Source of the DNA: Azoarcus sp.
GTDB taxonomy: Bacteria > Pseudomonadota > Gammaproteobacteria > Burkholderiales > Rhodocyclaceae
Direction of reading: 5' to 3'
DNA length: 6,148 nt
Assembly: GCA_031282905.1 (NCBI GenBank)
Contig: JAITCV010000208.1
Location: 1 to 6,148, forward strand
Shown: positions 1-6,036 of the stretch, piece after piece
Layout: every line of letters begins with the position of its first letter
Position numbering within the stretch: the first letter of the stretch is position 1
The notes under the pieces: model-generated
Seen by the model: the letters and a program-made list of their open reading frames with translations, nothing else
What the model was told of the DNA's origin: nothing
The model's database searches: none
Translations under genes and position numbers: made by a program

Positions 1-1700
1 ACACCGCTCCTGCCAGCAACTTCATCCGCAACATCGTCGATGATGATATCCACGCAGGCAAATGGGATGGCCGGGTAGAAACCCGCTTCCCGCCCGAACC
101 CAACGGCTACCTGCACTACGGTCACGCCAAGTCGATCTGCCTCAACTTCGGCCTTGCCGAATCCTACGGCGGCGTCTGCCACCTGCGCTTCGATGACACC
201 AATCCGGAAAAGGAAAACCAGGAATACGTCGACTCCATCATCGAAGCCGTGCGCTGGCTGGGTTTCGACTGGCGCACGCACCTGTATTTCGCCTCCGACT
301 ATTTCGACATCATGTACGCCTGCGCCGAATCGCTGATCAAGGCGGGCAAGGCTTACGTCGACTCGCAATCAGCGGACGAAATGCGCGCGCATCGCGGCAC
401 ACTGACCGAACCGGGCCGTGACAGCCCCTATCGCAAGCGGAGCATCGACGAAAACCTCGACCTTTTCCGCCGCATGAAAGCGGGCGAATTCGCTGACGGC
501 ATGCACGTGCTACGGGCCAGGATCGACATGGCGAGCCCCAACATCAATCTGCGCGATCCGGCGATCTACCGCATTCGCCACGCCGTCCATCACCGAACCG
601 GCGGCAAATGGTGCATCTACCCGATGTACACCTTCGCCCACCCGATCGAAGACGCCATCGAAAACGTCACCCACTCGATCTGCACGCTGGAATTCGAGGA
701 TCAGCGCCCCTTCTACGAATGGCTGCTGGAAGCGCTCGCCGACGCCGGGCATTTTCCGCGTCCGCTGCCGCAACAGATCGAGTTTGCCCGTCTCAACCTC
801 ACCTACACGGTGCTCTCCAAGCGCAAACTCATCGAGCTTGTCGATGAAGGCCATGTCAGCGGCTGGGACGACCCGCGCCTGCCGACGCTCTCCGGCGCGC
901 GCCGCCGCGGCTTCACCCCCGAAGGTTTCCGTCTGTTCGCCGAGCGCATCGGCGTAGCGAAGGCCGACTCCTGGATCGACATGAGCGTGCTCGAAGAATG
1001 CATGCGCGAACACCTGAATGACGCCGCGCCGCGCCGCATCGCCGTGCTCGACCCGCTGAAGCTCATCCTGGTCAATTACCCGGAAAGCGAAAGCGAATGG
1101 TGCGTGGCCCCCAACCATCCGCTCAAGCCCGAACTCGGCAAGCGCGAAATGCCCTTCGGGCGCGAACTGTGGATCGAGCGCGAAGACTTCATGGAAACGC
1201 CGGTCAAAGGTTTCCACCGCCTCTATCCGGGCAACACGGTGCGGCTACGCTATGGCTACGTAGTCAAATGCACCGGCTGCGAAAAAGATGCCGACGGCAC
1301 GATCACCACCGTTTTTGCCGAATATTTCCCGGACTCCAAATCGGGCACGCCCGGCGCCGACAATTACAAGGTCAAAGGCAACCTGCACTGGGTTGCCGCC
1401 GCGCACGCCTATCGCGCCGAAGTCCGTCTCTACGATCGCCTGTTCGCCCATCCTCATCCCGGCCAGCGCCGTGATGGCCCTGCCGAAGAGCGCGATTTCA
1501 TCGCCGACCTCAACCCCGATTCGAGCCGCGTCATCGAAGCCCATCTGGAACCCGCGCTGCGCGCGGCGCGCGCCGAAGAGCGTTTCCAGTTCGAGCGCCA
1601 CGGCTATTTCGTCGCCGACCGCCACGACTCGAAAGAAGGCGCGCCCGTCTTCAACCGCACGGTCACGATGAAGGATTCATGGGGAAAAAGCGGGAAATGA
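1..1700 (+). CDS. glnS: Glutaminyl-tRNA synthetase, 5'-truncated by window edge
   Basis: Class I aminoacyl-tRNA synthetase that charges tRNA(Gln) with glutamine in the cytoplasm using ATP. The reading frame is already open at base 3 and runs 565 codons to TGA at 1698-1700; the start codon lies upstream. Only about 10-20 N-terminal residues should be missing, judging from the position of NFIRNIVDDD relative to E. coli GlnRS (554 aa). The HIGH-type ATP motif appears as PPEPNGYLHYGHAKS (HYGH from about 114, with Y for I). The KMSKS-type loop reads TVLSKRKL (VLSKR at 810-824), as in GlnRS, which has VMSKR. Other family blocks visible are RFDDTNPEKE, SSDYFD-like ASDYFD, GTLTEPGRDSPYR, CIYPMYTFAHPIEDA, THSICTLEFEDQR and GWDDPRLPT. 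The C-terminal anticodon-binding beta-barrels are complete (YKVKGNLHWV, EVRLYDRLF, VFNRTVTMKDSW). No frameshift or internal stop is seen. Family assignment rests on these motifs recalled from E. coli GlnRS. Confidence 0.97.
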   Translation, partial: TAPASNFIRNIVDDDIHAGKWDGRVETRFPPEPNGYLHYGHAKSICLNFGLAESYGGVCHLRFDDTNPEKENQEYVDSIIEAVRWLGFDWRTHLYFASDYFDIMYACAESLIKAGKAYVDSQSADEMRAHRGTLTEPGRDSPYRKRSIDENLDLFRRMKAGEFADGMHVLRARIDMASPNINLRDPAIYRIRHAVHHRTGGKWCIYPMYTFAHPIEDAIENVTHSICTLEFEDQRPFYEWLLEALADAGHFPRPLPQQIEFARLNLTYTVLSKRKLIELVDEGHVSGWDDPRLPTLSGARRRGFTPEGFRLFAERIGVAKADSWIDMSVLEECMREHLNDAAPRRIAVLDPLKLILVNYPESESEWCVAPNHPLKPELGKREMPFGRELWIEREDFMETPVKGFHRLYPGNTVRLRYGYVVKCTGCEKDADGTITTVFAEYFPDSKSGTPGADNYKVKGNLHWVAAAHAYRAEVRLYDRLFAHPHPGQRRDGPAEERDFIADLNPDSSRVIEAHLEPALRAARAEERFQFERHGYFVADRHDSKEGAPVFNRTVTMKDSWGKSGK

Positions 1701-1880
1701 TTCCATCACCCAATGGCAAGCCGAAGGCCGTTCGTTTCTCCTTCTCACCCTCGCGGGGACAAGGGGGATGAGGCCACGCAGCACCGGATATCTCTGTCTC
1801 CTGACATCTGTTCCCTGCCCCCTGACGGTCCCGGCCTGACCATGCTAGCCTAACGCTCTTTGCGCCCTGCCCGTACGCCG
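1701..1880. other. glnS-map intergenic spacer
   Basis: This 180-base spacer holds no gene I can support. I see no stem followed by a T-run, so no clear terminator for glnS, and no convincing promoter. Its most distinctive content is the CTG-phased heptamer tract at 1790-1838, listed separately. Just before map, the stretch 1841-1880 has no strong Shine-Dalgarno sequence. Confidence 0.5.
1790..1838. repeat. Degenerate 7-nt repeat, CTG in phase
   Basis: Split into consecutive heptamers from 1790, the tract reads ATCTCTG, TCTCCTG, ACATCTG, TTCCCTG, CCCCCTG, ACGGTCC, CGGCCTG. Six of seven units end in CTG exactly in phase, while the first four bases vary and are mostly pyrimidine. CCTGAC also occurs three times, at 1800-1805, 1821-1826 and 1835-1840. 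This looks like a decayed heptanucleotide simple-sequence repeat in non-coding DNA. Its function is unknown; the phasing could partly be chance in CT-rich sequence. Confidence 0.5.
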
Positions 1881-2705
1881 ATGAGCCCCATTCCCAAGAC
1901 TCCGGAAGAAATCGCCGAAATGCGCCTTGCCTGCCGTCTCGCGGCGGAGGTGCTCGATTACATCGAACCCTTTGTCAAACCCGGCGTTTCCACCCTGGAA
2001 ATCGATCGCCTCTGCCATACCTACATGGTGGAAGTGCAAGGCACGAGATCGGCGACGCTCGGTTATGCCCCAGGCAACTACCCGCCCTATCCCGCATCGG
2101 TGTGCACCTCGGTCAATCACCAGATATGCCATGGCATTCCAAATGACAAGCCGTTGAAAAAGGGCGACATCGTCAATATCGACGTTACCATCATTACCGC
2201 CGCGGGCTTTCATGGCGATACCAGCCGCATGTTCATGGCTGGCGAGGCGTCCATTCTCGCCAGACGTCTGTGCCGTATAACGTATGAATGCATGTGGCTG
2301 GGCATTGCCGCCGTGCGCGCGGGCGCTCATCTCGGCGATATCGGCCACGCCATCCAGCGTCATGCCGAAGGCAACGGTTTTTCGGTGGTGCGCGAATTCT
2401 GCGGCCATGGCATCGGCCGCGGATTCCACGAGGAGCCGCAGGTCTTGCACTATGGCAGGGCGGGCAGCGGCATCGAACTGCTTCCCGGCATGATTTTCAC
2501 GATCGAACCGATGATCAACGCGGGCAAGGCGGCGATTTCGCAGCTCGCCGACGGCTGGACCGTGGTCACCCGCGACCGCAGCCTGTCGGCGCAATGGGAA
2601 CACACCGTGCTCGTGACCGAAACCGGCGTCGACGTCCTGTCCATCTCGGCAGCCTGCCCGCCGCCGCCGAACATCATCGCGGGCAAGATCGCGCCGTCGG
2701 CATGA
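1881..2705 (+). CDS. map: Methionine aminopeptidase, type I
   Basis: Cytoplasmic metalloprotease that removes the initiator methionine from nascent proteins when the second residue is small. The product is 274 aa (E. coli enzyme 264 aa). The dimetal site is complete: D101 (NIDVT), D113 (FHGDTSRMF), H176 (CGHGIGRGFHEEP), E209 (MIFTIEPM) and E240 (QWEHTVLVT). The substrate-pocket histidine is H84 in QICHGIPND. Compared with E. coli there is one extra residue between the two aspartates, and the C-terminus carries a proline-rich tail (CPPPPN) beyond the fold. The ATG at 1881 is preferred because MSPIPKTPEEIAEMR matches the usual N-terminus. A TTG at 1860 would add seven residues, and neither start has a strong Shine-Dalgarno sequence. 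No zinc-finger N-terminal extension is present, so this is the short bacterial type. It may be cotranscribed with glnS, since no terminator is seen between them. Confidence 0.96.
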   Translation: MSPIPKTPEEIAEMRLACRLAAEVLDYIEPFVKPGVSTLEIDRLCHTYMVEVQGTRSATLGYAPGNYPPYPASVCTSVNHQICHGIPNDKPLKKGDIVNIDVTIITAAGFHGDTSRMFMAGEASILARRLCRITYECMWLGIAAVRAGAHLGDIGHAIQRHAEGNGFSVVREFCGHGIGRGFHEEPQVLHYGRAGSGIELLPGMIFTIEPMINAGKAAISQLADGWTVVTRDRSLSAQWEHTVLVTETGVDVLSISAACPPPPNIIAGKIAPSA

Positions 2706-2717
2706 ATATCCTGCTGG

Positions 2718-2735
2718 GTCCCGCCGCTGCGGGAC
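2718..2735 (+). terminator. GC-rich hairpin 13 bases after map, possible terminator
   Basis: A perfect 7-bp inverted repeat, GTCCCGC / GCGGGAC, encloses the 4-base loop CGCT. Position and stability fit the end of the map transcript, but no T-run follows, so it is not a canonical intrinsic terminator. It may be a transcript-end stabilising stem or simply a GC-rich palindrome. Confidence 0.3.
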
Positions 2736-2763
2736 GGCACCGACGGCGGATTGGGATAACGGC

Positions 2764-2789
2764 GCGGCCTCTCCCGACCGCCCGGCCGC
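2764..2789. other. Second inverted repeat after map
   Basis: GCGGCC at 2764-2769 pairs with GGCCGC at 2784-2789 around a 14-base loop. It is followed on the + strand by AAAACAAATC, so it lacks a T-run in that direction. It lies exactly at the change from GC-rich to AT-rich sequence. The function is unknown and chance occurrence in GC-rich DNA is possible. Confidence 0.2.
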
Positions 2790-2804
2790 AAAACAAATCA
2801 TCAT

Positions 2805-2833
2805 TTTCCATTGCATGACATTTTATTCATGAT
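2805..2833 (+). promoter_or_regulatory. Weak sigma70-like promoter candidate
   Basis: TTTCCA at 2805-2810 (4/6 to TTGACA) and CATGAT at 2828-2833 (4/6 to TATAAT) are separated by 17 bases, in the most AT-rich part of the intergenic region. This would place transcription about 190 bases ahead of the ATG at 3034. Both boxes are poor matches, so the call rests mainly on the AT-rich context and the need for a promoter here. Confidence 0.22.
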
Positions 2834-2874
2834 AGGCTTCGTGGATTCATTGTCCCCCCACTTGGAAGCGCGTC

Positions 2875-2946
2875 ATGACAGCAGGACTTTCCGCCGAAAT
2901 CCACAAGATACCTACGGCGGCGGAAATTGCCAAGGCGCTGGGATAG
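2875..2946 (+). CDS. 23-codon ORF, possible gene remnant or leader peptide
   Basis: ATG at 2875 is preceded by GGAAG at 2864-2868 with a 6-base gap, a plausible ribosome site. The peptide starts MTAGLSAEIHKIPTAAEI and ends AKALG before TAG at 2944-2946. The composition looks protein-like (an Ala-rich amphipathic segment) rather than random, which suggests the decayed 5' end of a former gene or a small leader ORF. I do not recognise it, and a 23-codon ORF with a modest ribosome site can arise by chance. Confidence 0.22.
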   Translation: MTAGLSAEIHKIPTAAEIAKALG

Positions 2947-3033
2947 GGCTCCCGGCGGGATATAAGCTGATTGAAAGCATATTTCGAGCTTCCTGCCGCC
3001 ATTCTTGAACAAGGCAAGATACGTCAACAAAGC

Positions 3034-3393
3034 ATGACTTACCTGCTTGAACCCATCACCAACGACGATCTGTCCCAAATTCTTGCGGATGTGAAGACGC
3101 ATCCGGAGGCGGACGCGATGGTTTCCCATGCGTTTCCTGACGGCCCGAACCGTCATGACTGGGCAATCGACCGCCAGAGCGGGTCTTATCTGATCCGTTG
3201 TCTGCATGATCCTGAACAAGCTTATACAGGTTATCTGTTTTTTTACCGGGGCCATGTCTACACGGTGTTTTTAAACAGAGACCGTCATTGGTGTGATGGT
3301 ATCGAGGGATGGGTGTCGATGGACAGCGAATTCAAATCTCTTCCGCCGGAAGACCCGGAATTCCGGCAGGCGCTCTCGAAAGCATGCGATGTG
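3034..3393 (+). repeat. Internal duplication, unit 1 (partner 3493-3852)
   Basis: This 360-base segment encodes residues 1-120 and is repeated in frame at 3493-3852, an offset of 459 bases. Identity is highest in the last ~35 codons (GIEGWVSMD to ALSKAC) and lowest around codons 21-33, so the C-terminal half of the unit appears most constrained. Confidence 0.85.
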
Positions 3394-3915
3394 CTTTGGA
3401 AGGGAGTGTTTAACGACAGGATAATGGTTTTTGGCTCTTCGCCAAGCGCGAACCACAGTGGTGTTACCATGACCTATATCAATGGTGATGCCATGACCTA
3501 CGTGTGTAAACCCATCCACGATGACGATCTGCCGAGAATCATCGCGGATGCGAAGTCTCATCCAAAACTTGAGGTGAGCATTCCCCGCAAATTCTCTGAT
3601 GGCCCCAACCATTACTGTTGGGCTGTCGACCGCCAGAACGATTCTTATCTGATTGGGTGCTTTTATAACCCAAAGTGTTGTTATGACGGCTATATGTTTT
3701 TTTACCAAGGCAATGCCTACACGGTTTTTGTGAACCAAAACAGGCATATGCGCAACGGCATCGAGGGATGGGTATCGATGGACCAGGAATTCAAGTCCCT
3801 TCCGCCAGAAGACCCAGGCTTTCGATATGCGCTTTCGAAAGCATGCAATGTATTGCGGGGAGGCCGTCTTCTCGGCAAAGTAGTTTTTGACATGAAACAA
3901 CAGGAGGAGCAGTAA
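3034..3915 (+). CDS. Unrecognised protein with two tandem ~120-residue units
   Basis: The product is 293 aa with no signal peptide or membrane segment, so it is probably cytoplasmic. Residues 1-120 and 154-273 are duplicates that align without gaps, 72/120 identical by my count, and similarity continues weakly to about residue 133 of each unit. The best-conserved part is GIEGWVSMDxEFKSLPPEDP followed by F-R-x-ALSKAC-x-V. Also shared are DGPN, W-A-x-DRQ, SYLI-x-C, GY-x-FFY and YTVF. The units are joined by a linker of about 20 residues (GSSPSANHSGV and onward). ATG 3034 is chosen because both units then begin MTY; the frame also opens at TTG 2971 with a better-placed GGCGGGA. The internal Met at 3493 suggests two once-separate genes, or a duplication that fused in frame. 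The TAA is 1 nt from the next ORF, implying an operon. The function is not known to me; an immunity-type role is only a hypothesis. Confidence 0.82.
   Translation: MTYLLEPITNDDLSQILADVKTHPEADAMVSHAFPDGPNRHDWAIDRQSGSYLIRCLHDPEQAYTGYLFFYRGHVYTVFLNRDRHWCDGIEGWVSMDSEFKSLPPEDPEFRQALSKACDVLWKGVFNDRIMVFGSSPSANHSGVTMTYINGDAMTYVCKPIHDDDLPRIIADAKSHPKLEVSIPRKFSDGPNHYCWAVDRQNDSYLIGCFYNPKCCYDGYMFFYQGNAYTVFVNQNRHMRNGIEGWVSMDQEFKSLPPEDPGFRYALSKACNVLRGGRLLGKVVFDMKQQEEQ
3493..3852 (+). repeat. Internal duplication, unit 2 (partner 3034-3393)
   Basis: This is the second copy of the 120-codon unit, starting with its own ATG in MTYVCKPI. It has extra cysteines (YC-W, KCCYDGY) not found in unit 1. Just upstream, the 10-mer CCATGACCTA at 3467-3476 recurs at 3491-3500, giving MTY twice, eight codons apart. 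This could be a trace of the fusion or slippage event at the junction. Confidence 0.85.
3902..3907 (+). promoter_or_regulatory. Perfect AGGAGG ribosome site inside preceding gene
   Basis: AGGAGG lies 9 bases before ATG 3917 and within the last codons (Q-E-E-Q) of the two-unit gene. It is the strongest ribosome site in the window. It supports translation of the 64-codon ORF and coupling to termination at 3913-3915. Confidence 0.6.
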
Positions 3916-3916
3916 A

Positions 3917-4111
3917 ATGGCAAATCTGGATCGGATATTCCGCAAAACCACTGATGTCGGCGGCTTTGTGGAACGGCTGAGAAGGCGGTTGCGTTTTTCA
4001 ACTTTTTCAACCCAAAATCCTTCAAGGAGCAAACCGATGTTTGTGACGGCATTGTTCACTCGCTTCATGGAAGAAGAAGCGGATGCGGAAGATGGAGAGG
4101 GAAAATCGTGA
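3917..4111 (+). CDS. Small basic/acidic 64-residue protein, unknown
   Basis: The ATG is 1 nt after the preceding stop and 9 nt after AGGAGG. The TGA at 4109-4111 overlaps a GTG at 4108 (GTGA), so it sits as a coupled link in the operon. The peptide has a basic N-terminal half (FRKTTDVGGFVERLRRRLRF) and a strongly acidic C-terminus (FMEEEADAEDGEG), with no transmembrane segment. A second in-frame ATG at 4037 is preceded by AAGGAG at 4024-4029 with a 7-base gap, so a 24-residue product (MFVTALFTRFMEEE and onward) is an alternative. I do not recognise a family. Good initiation signals and tight packing favour a real gene. Against it are the short length and unknown conservation. Confidence 0.5.
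   Translation: MANLDRIFRKTTDVGGFVERLRRRLRFSTFSTQNPSRSKPMFVTALFTRFMEEEADAEDGEGKS
4094..4100 (+). promoter_or_regulatory. GGAGAGG ribosome site before GTG 4108
   Basis: GGAGAGG lies 7 bases before GTG 4108, which opens a 44-codon in-frame extension of the first exported paralog. It makes the longer start possible, in competition with ATG 4240. Confidence 0.35.
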
Positions 4112-4228
4112 AAACAAAAAACGCCAACTCGTTGCTTTCAAAAGACAGCACTGGTGTAGGTTTGGGCATGGGAGGTGTTTTCGCTCCGATGCGGCGCTGG
4201 ATGAGGGCGCATGGTGGACAGTTTTCAT

Positions 4229-4232
4229 GGAG
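4229..4232 (+). promoter_or_regulatory. GGAG ribosome site deciding start 4240
   Basis: GGAG lies 7 bases before ATG 4240. The same arrangement (TTCATGGAG, 7 bases, ATGCT) precedes the third paralog at 6114, with GGAG at 6103-6106. This conserved flank argues that 4240 is the true start of the exported protein. Confidence 0.55.
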
Positions 4233-4239
4233 CCTCCCC

Positions 4240-5154
4240 ATGCTGCGCTTTTTCCTCTTTCTCGCCAGTGTGGTAGCGGTCGACACGAACGCGGCCGAGG
4301 ACGTTCCATCGTGCCCCGACGCGGTGCCGATCCAGATCATGATTCCGGGGGACAAGATTCGGCTCTCCGCCGCCGAAATCCCCGCTTCCCTCACGCATTT
4401 TCGTGCCTTCGTGGAAGCCGTCTCGAAACACATCGATGCCCGGATGGTTGAGAACAAACTTTGCATAAACCGCGCCAAGGACATGGAAAGCATGCGTGAC
4501 GCCGGATGGAAGAAACGCTCCCTGCTTCAATTCGTGCACTGGCCGCTCTTCATGAACAATGGCTATTCTGTCCCGGTGATGACAACCATTGGCGGTCAGA
4601 CGCCCCCCAATTGCCGAATTTCCAGCCCCTGGATAGACCTCATTGTTGATCGAGGGGTGGATTCGTCGGATTTCAGTGGTTGGAAGCCGATTCCAATTCC
4701 GCGAAACCAACACCAGCAGCCGGTTGAGCAGATTCGTGCCATTGTGCGCTGGAACGAGCGCCAACTGCTCGCCGACCAGGCGGTGTTGACCGGGGCGAAG
4801 AATGTGCCGTCAGGCAAAACGATGCCGCTGAGTCCACGCGAACTCGATTACTTCATCCATGAATATGAACGTTCGGAACTGCTCGGCAAGGCGGCGGCGA
4901 AGCCCATCGCAGAGCGCATCCCGCCGGATCTGCTATGGCTATTCCGACATTCCCGGCATGGAAATCCCTTCTCAGACGCTGTACACAATGCCATGAGCAA
5001 GATCACGGGAAAGGAAGATTACACCAAGCTTGTCCTTGCGCTGATCGACCGCTGCTTTGCCTCACCTGCCTCTGACAGGGTATACATGCGTTACAACGGT
5101 ATTGCCGATGTCGCCGATCCGATCCTGCTCAAGCCATACATAATCGTTCGTTGA
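4240..5154 (+). CDS. Exported four-cysteine paralog, copy 1, unknown function
   Basis: A predicted periplasmic protein of 304 aa from ATG 4240. Residues 1-20 form a signal peptide (MLRFFLFLASVVAV, likely cut near NAA-ED) without a lipobox. Exactly four cysteines occur, at residues 25, 75, 125 and 272, all matched in copy 2, which suggests two disulfides. Conserved blocks are AVPIQIM, AFVEAV, SLLQFV-x-W, CRISSPWIDL, IVRWNERQL, KNVP, PPD-x-LWL, YTKLVLALIDRCF and ADPILL. Relative to copy 2 it has 12 extra residues between Cys 2 and Cys 3 and 21 extra between Cys 3 and IVRWNER. The frame also opens at GTG 4108 (GGAGAGG site, 4-nt overlap with the upstream gene), giving 348 aa, but this would bury the signal peptide behind 44 residues. 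I prefer 4240, from the paralog starts and the GGAG shared with copy 3. No family is recognised. Confidence 0.85.
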   Translation: MLRFFLFLASVVAVDTNAAEDVPSCPDAVPIQIMIPGDKIRLSAAEIPASLTHFRAFVEAVSKHIDARMVENKLCINRAKDMESMRDAGWKKRSLLQFVHWPLFMNNGYSVPVMTTIGGQTPPNCRISSPWIDLIVDRGVDSSDFSGWKPIPIPRNQHQQPVEQIRAIVRWNERQLLADQAVLTGAKNVPSGKTMPLSPRELDYFIHEYERSELLGKAAAKPIAERIPPDLLWLFRHSRHGNPFSDAVHNAMSKITGKEDYTKLVLALIDRCFASPASDRVYMRYNGIADVADPILLKPYIIVR

Positions 5155-5181
5155 TTTGAAACGGTCACAAGGAAAACGCTC
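5155..5181 (+). repeat. 27-nt intergenic repeat, copy A (partner 6010-6036)
   Basis: The spacer between copy 1 and copy 2 is 27 bases and matches the spacer after copy 2 at 21/27 positions without gaps. It contains the ribosome site AAGGA at 5169-5173. Together with the flanking paralogs it shows that the duplicated unit includes the intergenic DNA. Confidence 0.8.
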
Positions 5182-6009
5182 ATGCTGCGCTTTTTTCTTT
5201 TCATGGTCAGTGTGATGGCGATCGGCACCAGCGCTGCCAAGGACGTTTCACCGTGCCCCATTGATGCGGTACCGATCCAGATCATGACACCAGGGAGCGA
5301 TATCAAGCGCTCTGTCGCGGAAATATCATCCGACCCGCATTTTCACGCCTTCGTGGAAGCCGTCACGGAGCACATCGCGGCCCGGCTGATCAGGGACAAT
5401 CTTTGCATGAATGGCGCCGAAGGCAAGAATCACTCCCTGCTTCAATTCGTTTACTGGCAATTTGCTATGCCATACGATTACGATGTCCCAATACTGTTTC
5501 CTGGAGGTCCCTTCAGTTGCCGAATTTCCAGCCCGTGGATAGACCTTGTCGTTGATCGGGGAGAGGTCACGCAGGTTCGCGGCATTGTGCGTTGGAACGA
5601 GCGCCAATTAGTCACCGACCAAGCGGTGTTGGCCGGAACAAAAAATGTGCCGCCCGACATGGCAATGCCGTTGGATCTATACGAACTCAGTTACTTTGTA
5701 GATGAAGTTCGTCGCAAATCAGCGGCAAAGCCGGTTGAGGCGCGCGTGCCACCGGATATTCTATGGCTGCTTCGTTCTCTGGTGGGCACGGAGAACTTGG
5801 CTGACGTGGGTCATCCACGTGGTGGTTCCATGTATTTAGCAACAAAAAATGGCGCGGAGGGCTATACCAAACTCGTTCTTGCGCTGATTGATCGCTGCTT
5901 TGTCCCCACTGCCTCCGGCAAGGTGGATGTCCATTACAAAAGCATTCTTGACATCGCCGATCCGATCTTGCTTGAGCAGTACAAGATCAAGACGCGCTCT
6001 CTTCATTGA
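5182..6009 (+). CDS. Exported four-cysteine paralog, copy 2, unknown function
   Basis: A predicted periplasmic protein of 275 aa. The signal peptide is MLRFFLFMVSVMAIGTSAA, with a good SAA cleavage site before KDVS. Four cysteines at residues 25, 75, 113 and 239 match those of copy 1. The distance from IVRW to the last cysteine is 104 residues in both copies, while the segments on either side of Cys 3 are shorter here. It shares with copy 1 HF-x-AFVEAV, SLLQFV-x-W, CRISSPWIDL, IVRWNERQL, DQAVL, AAKP and YTKLVLALIDRCF. ATG 5182 has AAGGA 8 bases upstream and is 27 bases after the copy 1 stop, so the two are surely cotranscribed. No known domain is recognised, and no catalytic triad or metal motif stands out. 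It could be an immunity, inhibitor or binding protein; this is inference only. Confidence 0.88.
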   Translation: MLRFFLFMVSVMAIGTSAAKDVSPCPIDAVPIQIMTPGSDIKRSVAEISSDPHFHAFVEAVTEHIAARLIRDNLCMNGAEGKNHSLLQFVYWQFAMPYDYDVPILFPGGPFSCRISSPWIDLVVDRGEVTQVRGIVRWNERQLVTDQAVLAGTKNVPPDMAMPLDLYELSYFVDEVRRKSAAKPVEARVPPDILWLLRSLVGTENLADVGHPRGGSMYLATKNGAEGYTKLVLALIDRCFVPTASGKVDVHYKSILDIADPILLEQYKIKTRSLH

Positions 6010-6036
6010 TTTGCAACTTTCACCAGGAGAACTCTC
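6010..6036 (+). repeat. 27-nt intergenic repeat, copy B (partner 5155-5181)
   Basis: Same length as, and 21/27 identical to, the spacer after copy 1, again ending CTC just before an ATG. Here the ribosome site is a stronger AGGAG (6025-6029), and the ATG opens a different small ORF instead of a paralog. Confidence 0.8.

Larger units (their letters stand above)
2706..3033. other. Intergenic region after map, before the accessory cluster
   Basis: This roughly 330-base stretch has no convincing protein gene. It begins with two GC-rich hairpins (2718-2735 and 2764-2789), then switches abruptly to an AT-rich tract (about 2790-2835), and includes a 23-codon ORF at 2875-2946. The frame of the next gene is open back to a TTG at 2971 with GGCGGGA at 2954-2960, so a 21-residue longer N-terminus is possible. 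The region probably contains the promoter of the downstream cluster and marks the boundary between core and accessory DNA; that role is inferred from position and composition. Confidence 0.5.

Noticed and set aside
510..1217. Long antisense ORF across glnS
   Set aside because: It is the mirror of a clear GlnRS reading frame in GC-rich DNA. It has no initiation signal or recognisable protein of its own.
2718..2789. Intrinsic terminator with confidence
   Set aside because: Both hairpins are real inverted repeats, but neither is followed by a T-run on the + strand, so only a weak call is kept for the first.
1845..2816. 323-codon antisense ORF across map
   Set aside because: It overlaps the whole of an intact map with all metal ligands. 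Its His/Ala/Arg-rich composition is typical of a reverse-frame shadow.
3271..4068. 265-codon antisense ORF opposite the two-unit gene
   Set aside because: Its own internal similarity is explained by the sense-strand duplication. It includes an artificial poly-Leu run opposite the Gln/Glu codons and poor start context, and the sense strand has the conserved units and operon spacing.
4065..4764. Antisense ORFs opposite copy 1 of the exported family
   Set aside because: They are not matched by similarly placed, equally long frames with better signals than the sense gene. The sense strand has signal peptide, cysteine and paralog support.
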